A DNA stretch of 5,133 nucleotides from an uncultured Rhodospirillales bacterium (GTDB lineage: Bacteria > Pseudomonadota > Alphaproteobacteria > Acetobacterales > Acetobacteraceae). The position numbers were made by a program, and so were the translations under genes. Position 1 is the stretch's first letter. Each line of letters starts with the position of its first letter. The notes beneath the pieces are model-generated. The model saw only the letters and a list, made by a program, of their open reading frames with translations, was not told the origin of the DNA and ran no database searches. The stretch covers positions 1 through 5,133 of the forward strand of contig CAIVDX010000553.1 in NCBI GenBank assembly GCA_903904805.1, written 5' to 3'. Shown here one piece after another: positions 1-5,133 of this stretch.

Positions 1-151
1 CGGGCAAAAGGTTGGTCTTTACCACGCGTGTCGAGCCTGTTTCGCCCCCATGCCCTCCCAACCGGGAGAAATGGTGGAGGCGCCGGGTACCGCCCCCGGG
101 TCCACAACGCTTATTCCAACAACCGTTTATCGCCATAGCCAGCAAGCTGGC
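1..151 (-). ncRNA. ssrA: Permuted two-piece tmRNA gene (partial at left edge)
   Basis: tmRNA rescues stalled ribosomes by acting as an alanyl-tRNA and then as a short mRNA that tags the nascent peptide for proteolysis. On the minus strand the acceptor piece comes first. Its 3' end reads CGCCUCC-A-CCA (82 down to 72), preceded by a 5-bp arm with a 7-nt loop (stems 95-99 and 83-87) in the T-arm position. A 22-nt spacer follows, then the coding piece starts GGGGGCG (49 down to 43) and continues with a CUCGAC box (about 38-33) like the UUCGAC of one-piece tmRNA. GGGGGCG and CGCCUCC form a full 7-bp acceptor stem whose third pair is G3·U70, the alanine identity element, with A73. CCAAC (15-11) can also pair with GUUGG (120-116) as part of a tmRNA P2-like helix. 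Acceptor-before-coding order is the circular permutation known from alphaproteobacteria. The 5' boundary at 151 is inferred from the promoter. The peptide-tag frame and the rest of the coding piece lie outside the window. Confidence 0.88.
50..71 (-). other. tmRNA internal transcribed spacer with hairpin
   Basis: These 22 nt separate the CCA end of the tmRNA acceptor piece from the 5' G of the coding piece. On the minus strand they contain CUCCC-GGUU-GGGAG (68 down to 55), a perfect 5-bp stem with a 4-nt loop. This hairpin would cap the continuous acceptor stem of the precursor. In known two-piece tmRNAs the corresponding loop is removed by tRNA-type processing, leaving two RNAs held together by base pairing. 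Removal here is inferred from that precedent; the hairpin itself is read directly. Confidence 0.75.
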
Positions 152-157
152 TTCCAA

Positions 158-186
158 GATATAGGCAGCTTGCCCCCCCGCCGCAA
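158..186 (-). promoter_or_regulatory. Candidate sigma-70 promoter of ssrA
   Basis: Reading the minus strand, TTGCGG (186 down to 181) is followed after exactly 17 nt by TATATC (163 down to 158). A start about 7 nt downstream falls near 151, the first base of a perfect GCCAG-CUUG-CUGGC hairpin (151-138) that would form the 5' end of the precursor. The spacer carries a run of seven G (179-173). The -35 box is weak and the -10 box moderate. The placement just upstream of the tmRNA acceptor piece is the main support. Confidence 0.5.
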
Positions 187-225
187 CCGACGCACCCTTG
201 GCCCGACCATTCGGAGTCGCCACCC

Positions 226-1146
226 ATGCCGCTTACCCCGGACCAGCTCGCCGAAATTGAGGCCCAGCGCGCCGAAAGCCAGCCAACCCATCGCGCCACC
301 GTCCCGGCGTTGGAAGCGATGCTTTATCGCGCAGCGCCGCTGCTCGATCACGGCTTTGTACGGGTGATCGACTATATGGGCGATGACGCGGCGGTGGTGC
401 AGGCGGCGCGTGTCTCATACGGGCGCGGCACCCGCAGGGTCAGCGAAGATGCAGGGCTGATCCGCTATCTGATGCGCCATCGCCACTCCACCCCATTCGA
501 GATGTGCGAGATCAAGTTTCACGTGAAGCTGCCGATTTTCGTCGCGCGCCAGTGGATCCGCCACCGCACCGCCAATGTGAACGAATACTCCGCGCGCTAT
601 TCGATCCTGGATCGCGAATTCTACATCCCCGCCCCCGAGCAGCTGGCCGCGCAGTCAGCCTCGAACCGGCAGGGCCGCGGCGATGTGCTGACCGGCACCG
701 AGGCCGCCGAGGTGCTGGATATCCTCCGCCGCGACGCCGCCAAATGCTACGACGACTATGCCTGGATGCTGAACGAGGACGGCGCGGACCCCGACCGCCA
801 GGGCCTGGCGCGCGAACTGGCGCGGATGAACCTGACGCTGAACGCCTACACCCAATGGTATTGGAAGGTGGATCTGCACAATTTCATGCATTTCCTCTCA
901 CTGCGGGCGGACAGCCATGCGCAGTACGAAATCCGCGTCTATGCGGATGCGATGCTCGACGTGCTGCGCGCCTGGGTGCCGGCCTGCGCGCAGGCCTTCA
1001 TGGATTACCGCGTCGGCGCGGTAACGCTGTCAGCGCAGATGCTCTCCGTGGTACGCCGGCGGCTGGCGGGCGAGGCGGTGGATCAAAAGAGCAGCGGCCT
1101 CAGCAAGCGTGAATGGGACGAGCTGGAAGTGGCGTTGGCTGGATAA
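226..1146 (+). CDS. thyX: FAD-dependent thymidylate synthase ThyX
   Basis: ThyX makes dTMP from dUMP in the cytoplasm, using methylene-tetrahydrofolate as carbon donor and NADPH via FAD as reductant. It replaces the unrelated ThyA in many bacteria. The 306-residue product has the ThyX signature RHRx7S at R112-H113-R114 to S122, preceded by the HSTPFE segment (87-92) typical of the family. The C-terminal nucleotide- and flavin-binding part follows, with YTQWYWK (208-214), HNFMHFLSLR (218-227) and AQYEIR (232-237). The family's usual LP before the nucleotide-binding helix is LT here (203-204), which I recall as common in alphaproteobacterial ThyX. The protein is longer than the roughly 220-residue Thermotoga enzyme, as expected for the alphaproteobacterial subtype, with an extra N-terminal leader of about 40 residues. 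The ATG is supported by GGAG at 213-216, 9 nt upstream. The gene is divergent from ssrA, and its 3' end overlaps the convergent Hint protein gene by 47 nt. No convincing thyX promoter is visible in 152-225. Confidence 0.96.
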   Translation: MPLTPDQLAEIEAQRAESQPTHRATVPALEAMLYRAAPLLDHGFVRVIDYMGDDAAVVQAARVSYGRGTRRVSEDAGLIRYLMRHRHSTPFEMCEIKFHVKLPIFVARQWIRHRTANVNEYSARYSILDREFYIPAPEQLAAQSASNRQGRGDVLTGTEAAEVLDILRRDAAKCYDDYAWMLNEDGADPDRQGLARELARMNLTLNAYTQWYWKVDLHNFMHFLSLRADSHAQYEIRVYADAMLDVLRAWVPACAQAFMDYRVGAVTLSAQMLSVVRRRLAGEAVDQKSSGLSKREWDELEVALAG

Positions 1147-2800
1147 ACGCTGCACGCAGCGCGAGCCGGGCGCGCGCAGCCTCCAGCAATGGGCCACCCA
1201 CACAGAGCGGAGCGGCAGCCTTGGCTTCCCAGATCAGCGCCGGGTTGGCCACACCCCAGACAGGGTGCAGAGCCAGAGCGGCATCGCCACCGGAGAAATT
1301 GGCGCGGTTGCCGGTGTCCAGATAGCTCTCCGCCGGCAGCCCTTCGGCGAAGATCACTGCGTGGGCGTCCAACTCAACGTGATAATAGGTGATCTCCGCC
1401 ACATGCTGCTGACAGATCGACGTGCCGTTCACCAGATGGCGCACCGGGATCAGGACGCCATCAGCGAATATCGCGTGGTCGGGAGAGAGCAGAAGATCGC
1501 GGGTCGGCTGCGCATCGCCGAATGCCCCCGCACGAACGCGAATCGGCAGCACCTCCTCGGGGCGAGCATGACGGGCGATCTCGACGCGGCGATGGCCGAT
1601 CCAGCGGACCGGCCGGGGGGGGCCATCGAGGGTGAGCATCATGTCACCGATCGCCAGTTCCTCCACCGCGACGTCGCCGCTGGTGGTCGCCAATGATGTT
1701 CCGGCGGCGTAGCAGGCGATGCCTGAAAAGCCGAGCACGCTGAGCACCTGCTGGTCGGTGGGGGTGATCGCCCCGACCACGCCGGCGATGCCGGAGCCAA
1801 ACGCGTCACCGGTCACCGCGGTGCCCCAATCGGCGATATCTCCGCCACTGGCGATGTCGGATGGCGCACCGAATGGTTGCGTGATGGTGGTGCCGTTGAA
1901 CGAGAAATATGACTGGGTTGCGGCGTTGTAGCCGGCGACGAAGGGCTGATCGAGGCTGCCCACCGCTGTGCCGGGGCTGGCCGTCGCGCTGTTCCCCGCA
2001 GCGGTGTAGCGGAAGAAGTCCAGCAGCCCGTAGTCCTGCTGGCCGGTGGAGAATAAATCGGACCCGCCATTGACCGCGCGCCCCAGGATCTCGCTGATCT
2101 CGTGCTCCAAAACCCCAACCGCATCATAATTGCCCGAGGAGGCAACGCTGGATTGGCTGAAGGCGTAGGTGTAGCTGCTGTTGATGCCCACGCCACCGTC
2201 GCTGGCGGTGCTGGCGCCACTCAGCCCGAGGGCCTTCGCCTCCGCGGTGGTCACGATGATCAGGCCACCGTTGGTGGGGTCGGTAGCTGGAAGAGTGGCA
2301 GCTGCCGCGATCTGAGCGGGGTTGGTGGTGTCGGTGGCAAGCACCGCGGCACGAAGAGCGGTGTAGGTGGTGGTGGTGTATTGGGCGTTGCTCTGGCCAA
2401 GCGCTCCAGCCGAGACAGTGTCGGTGGTGCCGCCGACATTCCCCCAGCCGAACGTGATGTTGACGCTGATCGGCGTGGTGAAAGTGGTCTGGTAGTAGGC
2501 GACGGCCGCGTTCACCGCCGAGACGTAATTCGCATACAATGTCGGATTGTAAGCGGCGTTGCCGACCGCGTTCAGCGCGGTGACTGACGCATCGTAGCTG
2601 ACATTGATTGTCATATGCGTGCCGCCAACGCCACCGCTGTGGATCAAGCTGACCACCGGAGTACTGGCGGCGGCGCCAGGTGTCACGTTTGAGGCAAGGG
2701 CCGACGCGAGGAGTGTGGGATCGGGCAGCACCACATTGGTGTCAACGCCATCGATCATCGAGGCGTCGGCAAAGCCGAGCCGCTGCGGGCTGCTGGTCAC
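1100..2800 (-). CDS. Secreted-type metalloprotease-like protein with C-terminal Hint_2 domain
   Basis: This 566-residue protein has two parts. Residues 1-360 are rich in Thr, Ala, Ser and Gly, contain no cysteine, and carry EHEISEILGR (232-241). That is an HExxE zinc-site-like motif (H233, E234, E237) which I associate with an uncharacterised bacterial metalloprotease-like family. Residues 361-500 match a Hint_2 (Hedgehog/intein-type) domain. The putative nucleophile is C363 in ACYAAGT, followed by the VEELAIGD block (379-386), SPDHAIF with the catalytic-type His at 442, and a closing AEGLPAESYLDTGNR (485-499). A tail of about 65 residues ends in cysteine. Hint domains activate the peptide bond before their first Cys, so cleavage near A362/C363 would separate the two halves; this is inferred. 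No signal peptide or membrane segment is seen, which suggests leaderless export, but no exporter is adjacent. The start is GTG, chosen because an in-frame TGA lies upstream with no other start between, and GGGAG (2816-2812) sits 11 nt before it. An ATG at 2758 lacks a ribosome binding site. Domain calls are fairly sure; substrate and role are unknown. Confidence 0.85.
   Translation of the reverse strand: MTSSPQRLGFADASMIDGVDTNVVLPDPTLLASALASNVTPGAAASTPVVSLIHSGGVGGTHMTINVSYDASVTALNAVGNAAYNPTLYANYVSAVNAAVAYYQTTFTTPISVNITFGWGNVGGTTDTVSAGALGQSNAQYTTTTYTALRAAVLATDTTNPAQIAAAATLPATDPTNGGLIIVTTAEAKALGLSGASTASDGGVGINSSYTYAFSQSSVASSGNYDAVGVLEHEISEILGRAVNGGSDLFSTGQQDYGLLDFFRYTAAGNSATASPGTAVGSLDQPFVAGYNAATQSYFSFNGTTITQPFGAPSDIASGGDIADWGTAVTGDAFGSGIAGVVGAITPTDQQVLSVLGFSGIACYAAGTSLATTSGDVAVEELAIGDMMLTLDGPPRPVRWIGHRRVEIARHARPEEVLPIRVRAGAFGDAQPTRDLLLSPDHAIFADGVLIPVRHLVNGTSICQQHVAEITYYHVELDAHAVIFAEGLPAESYLDTGNRANFSGGDAALALHPVWGVANPALIWEAKAAAPLCVGGPLLEAARARLALRAAFIQPTPLPARPIHAC
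1148..1161. repeat. Perfect inverted repeat just after the thyX stop
   Basis: CGCTGC-AC-GCAGCG begins one base after the thyX TAA. It could fold on either strand, with the stem shortened by one pair to allow a 4-nt loop, and might help end thyX transcription. No T-run follows on the plus strand, so it is not a standard intrinsic terminator. It also lies inside the C-terminal codons of the convergent Hint protein gene, so chance or codon constraint is possible. Confidence 0.3.
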
Positions 2801-2853
2801 TGTGGCGTCTGCTCCCGGTTGGTCGCGGCTGGGCCGCGTTCGTGTGTTCGCTC

Positions 2854-2882
2854 AGTATTGAACGAGGCGCGGGAGTCGACAA
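2854..2882 (-). promoter_or_regulatory. Candidate promoter of the Hint protein gene
   Basis: On the minus strand TTGTCG (2882 down to 2877) and AATACT (2859 down to 2854) are separated by 17 nt, each matching four of six sigma-70 consensus positions. The predicted start near 2847 leaves a leader of about 47 nt. The site lies immediately downstream of the hpf terminator, where a new promoter is needed for the Hint gene. No sigma-54-type GG/GC element was recognised. Confidence 0.4.
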
Positions 2883-2894
2883 GAAGACTGCAGC

Positions 2895-2917
2895 AAAACC
2901 AGGGGCTTTGCCCCTGG
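2895..2917 (-). terminator. Intrinsic terminator of hpf
   Basis: On the minus strand CCAGGGGC-AAA-GCCCCTGG (2917 down to 2899) forms a perfect 8-bp GC-rich stem with a 3-nt loop and is followed directly by TTTT (2898-2895). It lies 24 nt past the hpf stop codon and 95 nt before the Hint protein GTG. It therefore ends the hpf transcript and makes the Hint gene a separate unit. The T-run is short but the stem is strong. Confidence 0.85.
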
Positions 2918-2941
2918 CCCTCCTGTGCGATTATCGGCCGA

Positions 2942-3523
2942 TCACCGTGCGGACGGCTCAATCCACCCAATATTTCCGTCACTGCGCCGATAGATCACGT
3001 TCAGCTCCTGGCTGGCGCTGTTGCGGAACATCAGCACTGGCTGATTGGCCAGGTCCATCCGCATCACCGCCTCGCTGACCGAGAGTTGGGTGATTTCGGT
3101 GGCCTTCTCGGCGACGACCGTGGCGTAGGTCTCGGCGACCACAAGCTCGCCTTCATCCCGCGCGGGCTCTTCGGGGCGCAGCACATATTGCCGTGCCGCC
3201 TCGGGGCTGGCCCGATGCACAAGGTCGCGGGCATGGTCGTTCACCCGGCGGCGATAGCGGCGCAGGCGCTTGGCGATGTGCTCGGCGGCATCATCGAAGG
3301 CGGCGTTCGCATCGGCCGCCTCACCCTCGGCGCGCAGGCTGATGCCGCGCCCGGCATGCATGTTGATGTCGCAGGTGAAGAAGCTTCGCGCGCGCCCGAA
3401 AACGACCTGGGCTTCCAGCGCGTGGTCGAAATATTTGCCGGTGATGCGGCCCAAACTTTCCTCAACGCGCGTGCGCAGAGCATCCGAGAGCTCTACCTGT
3501 TTGCCGGAGACGGTGATGTGCAT
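2942..3523 (-). CDS. hpf: Long-form ribosome hibernation promoting factor
   Basis: Long-form Hpf binds the decoding centre of idle 70S ribosomes and pairs them into inactive 100S dimers in slow growth or stationary phase. The 193-residue product starts MHITVSGKQVELSDAL, typical of the S30AE/YfiA fold, which spans about residues 1-97. It includes the basic run AKRLRRYRRR (84-93) expected to contact 16S rRNA. A charged linker of about 40 residues leads to the C-terminal dimerisation domain (about 138-192), recognisable from AVMRMDLANQPVLMFRN and the ending VIYRRSDGNIGWIEP. Having both domains marks the long form rather than enterobacterial short HPF or YfiA. The ATG at 3523 is preferred over an in-frame upstream ATG at 3673, because GGAGG (3535-3531) lies 7 nt before it and homology begins exactly there. 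The gene follows rpoN on the same strand after 197 nt and ends at a strong terminator. Confidence 0.95.
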   Translation of the reverse strand: MHITVSGKQVELSDALRTRVEESLGRITGKYFDHALEAQVVFGRARSFFTCDINMHAGRGISLRAEGEAADANAAFDDAAEHIAKRLRRYRRRVNDHARDLVHRASPEAARQYVLRPEEPARDEGELVVAETYATVVAEKATEITQLSVSEAVMRMDLANQPVLMFRNSASQELNVIYRRSDGNIGWIEPSAR

Positions 3524-3540
3524 TCTATGTCCTCCGCAAC

Positions 3541-3553
3541 GGGCCTGTGGCCC
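3541..3553 (-). repeat. Small hairpin in the hpf leader
   Basis: GGGCC-ACA-GGCCC on the minus strand forms a perfect 5-bp GC stem with a 3-nt loop, 5 nt upstream of the hpf Shine-Dalgarno sequence (3535-3531). It does not cover the ribosome site and so would leave it accessible. A role in transcript stability or as a weak attenuator is possible, but so is chance. Confidence 0.3.
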
Positions 3554-3674
3554 GAGATGATCAACCCGTTTGACCGGGCATGAGTGTTCGCTGAATTGAT
3601 TGATGTTGTTTGAACCTGCGCGCCGATGGCCGCCGGTTCCGATGCAACCTCCACGCTCACGCCTTCCTGGCAAG

Positions 3675-3689
3675 CCCGCGACAGGCGGG
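3675..3689. repeat. GC-rich hairpin in the rpoN-hpf gap
   Basis: The 197-nt gap between the rpoN stop and the hpf start holds CCCGC-GACAG-GCGGG, a perfect 5-bp inverted repeat. GC-rich self-complementary bases also lie at 3701-3720, directly after the rpoN stop. None is followed by a T-run on the minus strand, so no intrinsic terminator can be called. The rest of the gap contains an AT-richer patch (about 3590-3612) that might hold an hpf promoter, but no convincing -35/-10 pair or sigma-54 -24/-12 site was found. Confidence 0.3.
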
Positions 3690-3720
3690 TCAGGCGCGGT
3701 GGGCCGGGCGGCCTGGGCCG

Positions 3721-5133
3721 TCAGGCCGGAACGGCCTTCTCCCGTCGACGCTGCACCGAGCTTGGGATGCGCAACGCCTCTCGATATTTGGCCACGGTTC
3801 TGCGTGCGATGTCCACGCCTTCTCGACGCAGGATCACTACAATCGCGTCATCTGAGAGGATATCTTCTGCCGTCTCCGCCGAGATCAGCGCGCGGATGCG
3901 GTGGCGTATCGCCTCGGCGCTGTGGCTTTCACCCGAAGTGCCGGCGATGGCTGTGGTGAAGAAATATTTCAGCTCCAGCGTGCCGCGTGGCGTGCCAATA
4001 TATTTGTTCGCGGTCACCCGGCTGACAGTGCTCTCATGCAGTTCCACGGCAGTGGCGATGTCGCGCAGGATCAGCGGGCGGAGATGGCCCACGCCGTGGC
4101 GGAAGAACGCATCCTGCTGGCGGACAATTTCGGCGGAGACCTTCAGAATGGTCTGCGCGCGCTGGTGCAGGCTGCGCACCAGCCAGTTCGCGGACGCGAG
4201 ATGTTCGGTGATGAAGCTTTTTGTCTCGCGGTCAATGCCGGGCAGCACACGGGTGGCGAATTTTTGATTCACCAGTACACGCGGCAGGGTTTCAGCATTC
4301 AACTCCAGATGCCAGCTGCCATCCGGCAGCGTGCGCAACAGCACATCCGGCACGATGGTCTGCGGCAGCGGATCATCCGAGCCCGCGCCCGGCTTGGGAT
4401 CGAGGGCACGCAGTTCGGCGACCATCTGCGTCATGTCCTCGCCATCGACACCACAGATGGTCATCAGTTGGCGCATCTCGCGCTTGGCCAACAGTTCCAG
4501 ATTGTCGAGCAGCGCTTCCATTGCCGGATCGAGCCGATTGCGCTCGGCAAGCTGCACGGCGAGGCATTCGCGCAGGGTGGTGGCGAACATGCCGGTCGGC
4601 TCGAAGCGCATCATCAGCGCGCGCACCCGCTCAACCTGGGCGAGGTCGGCACCCAACGACTGCGCGATCTGGGCGGGCTGGACCGCTATGCGTCCAGTGG
4701 GCTCCAGCAGTGCGATCAACGCAGCAGCAATGATGCGATCGACGGGATCATTGAAGCTGAGACGGGCCTGCTCGGAAAGCCGGTCGCGCAGATTGGGCCG
4801 CGCCTCCAGCATCTCATCGATGCCACGATCATCCGTTTCGAAGCCGGTGTTTCCACCACCGCCACCGCTGCGATAGCCGTCGGCATTCGTGCCGGTATCG
4901 TAGCTTTCCGCGTGCACCATATCGAGCGGCGCGCTCTCACCCTCATGCACCATGCTGCCGCTGGCCACATCGGCGGAGTCAATCGGGGTCGGCATCGCGC
5001 CAAGCTGATCGAGTGCCGCGCGTTCAGGATTGGCATCACCGCTGTCGTCTCGTTCAAGCAACGGGTTGCGCTCAAGCTCCTCCTCGACATAGGAGGCGAC
5101 TTCCTGATTGGAGAACTGCAGCAGCTTGATCGC
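3721..5133 (-). CDS. rpoN: RNA polymerase sigma-54 factor RpoN (5' end outside window)
   Basis: Sigma-54 directs RNA polymerase to -24/-12 promoters and needs ATP-driven enhancer-binding activators. The visible 470 residues stay in frame to the right edge. The first visible residues, AIKLLQFSNQEV, and then EEELERNPLLE are the end of the Gln/Leu-rich activator-contact Region I, so only about 25-30 N-terminal residues are missing. Region II is an acidic linker (about residues 26-110) with a five-glycine run. The core-binding Region III follows. The DNA-binding helix-turn-helix is at about 352-380 (HLRPLILRDIA, then HESTVSRVTANKY). The diagnostic RpoN box ARRTVAKYRE is at 443-452, followed by IPSSVQRRR and a short tail. 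A TTG codon at 5061 is internal and not the start. The gene lies upstream of hpf on the same strand, the usual sigma-54 arrangement. No defect is visible in the part present. Confidence 0.97.
   Translation of the reverse strand, partial: AIKLLQFSNQEVASYVEEELERNPLLERDDSGDANPERAALDQLGAMPTPIDSADVASGSMVHEGESAPLDMVHAESYDTGTNADGYRSGGGGGNTGFETDDRGIDEMLEARPNLRDRLSEQARLSFNDPVDRIIAAALIALLEPTGRIAVQPAQIAQSLGADLAQVERVRALMMRFEPTGMFATTLRECLAVQLAERNRLDPAMEALLDNLELLAKREMRQLMTICGVDGEDMTQMVAELRALDPKPGAGSDDPLPQTIVPDVLLRTLPDGSWHLELNAETLPRVLVNQKFATRVLPGIDRETKSFITEHLASANWLVRSLHQRAQTILKVSAEIVRQQDAFFRHGVGHLRPLILRDIATAVELHESTVSRVTANKYIGTPRGTLELKYFFTTAIAGTSGESHSAEAIRHRIRALISAETAEDILSDDAIVVILRREGVDIARRTVAKYREALRIPSSVQRRREKAVPA

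Noticed and set aside
50..367. Plus-strand reading frame giving a 105-residue peptide containing EAPGTAPGS and VYRHS
   Set aside because: It runs antisense through the tmRNA acceptor piece and then out of frame into thyX; similar peptides are spurious translations of this RNA gene.
504..1112. Long Arg/Pro-rich frame inside thyX
   Set aside because: It lies on the same strand in another frame and has the Arg/Pro/Ala-rich composition expected of an off-frame GC-rich gene; thyX is secure in its own frame.
2801..2941. Possible signal-peptide-coding extension upstream of the Hint protein GTG
   Set aside because: The in-frame codons upstream are charged and end at a TGA after 17 codons without another start; no hydrophobic segment is encoded.
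2819..3583. Plus-strand frame opposite hpf (254 codons)
   Set aside because: It is antisense to a clear hpf gene with no recognisable domain; open frames opposite genes are common at this GC content.
3524..3673. N-terminal extension of hpf to the upstream ATG at 3673
   Set aside because: The extra 50 residues are unlike S30AE proteins, while the ATG at 3523 has a strong GGAGG and starts exactly at the conserved MHITVSGK.
3626..4876. Several long plus-strand frames opposite rpoN
   Set aside because: Ser/Arg/Ala-rich shadow frames with no ribosome site or domain; the minus-strand rpoN reads continuously with all its family motifs.
5059..5061. TTG as start codon of rpoN
   Set aside because: The frame continues upstream to the window edge and encodes conserved Region I residues, so this TTG is an internal leucine codon.
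1..5133. CRISPR array, insertion sequence, integrase or tRNA gene
   Set aside because: No regularly spaced direct repeats, transposase motifs, terminal inverted repeats or canonical tRNA cloverleaf were seen on either strand.

Overview
The window looks like chromosomal DNA of a GC-rich alphaproteobacterium, most likely Rhodospirillales/Acetobacteraceae. Four things point there. The left edge carries a circularly permuted, two-piece tmRNA gene of the alphaproteobacterial type. thyX is the long (about 300-residue) alphaproteobacterial form. A Hint_2-type (Hedgehog/intein-like) domain is present, and this domain is abundant in Acetobacteraceae and rhodobacteria. Finally, rpoN is followed by a long-form hpf. 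The genus cannot be fixed from the sequence alone.

Layout. Positions 1-151 (minus strand) hold the permuted ssrA gene: the acceptor piece, a 22-nt excised spacer that folds into a hairpin, then the first 49 nt of the coding piece, which runs off the left edge. A sigma-70-like promoter for it lies at 158-186, in the gap to the divergent thyX gene (226-1146, plus strand; flavin-dependent thymidylate synthase). thyX converges on, and overlaps by 47 nt, a minus-strand gene (1100-2800). That gene encodes a 566-residue protein with an N-terminal half resembling a secreted HExxE metalloprotease-like family and a C-terminal Hint_2 autoprocessing domain. It has its own candidate promoter (2854-2882). 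A clear intrinsic terminator (2895-2917) separates it from hpf (2942-3523, minus), the long-form ribosome hibernation factor. A 197-nt gap then leads to rpoN (3721-5133, minus; sigma-54, cut at the right edge and missing roughly its first 25-30 residues).

How the genes relate. rpoN followed by hpf is the classic proteobacterial sigma-54 locus. ptsN commonly comes next, but here the terminator and the Hint protein gene occupy that place, so this side looks like a lineage-specific rearrangement or insertion. tmRNA (ribosome rescue) and Hpf (ribosome hibernation) both act on stalled or idle ribosomes, but they are in separate transcription units and nothing in the sequence links their control. 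ThyX supplies dTMP independently of the rest. No transposase, integrase, CRISPR array or tRNA gene was seen. The least-characterised element is the metalloprotease-like/Hint fusion protein.
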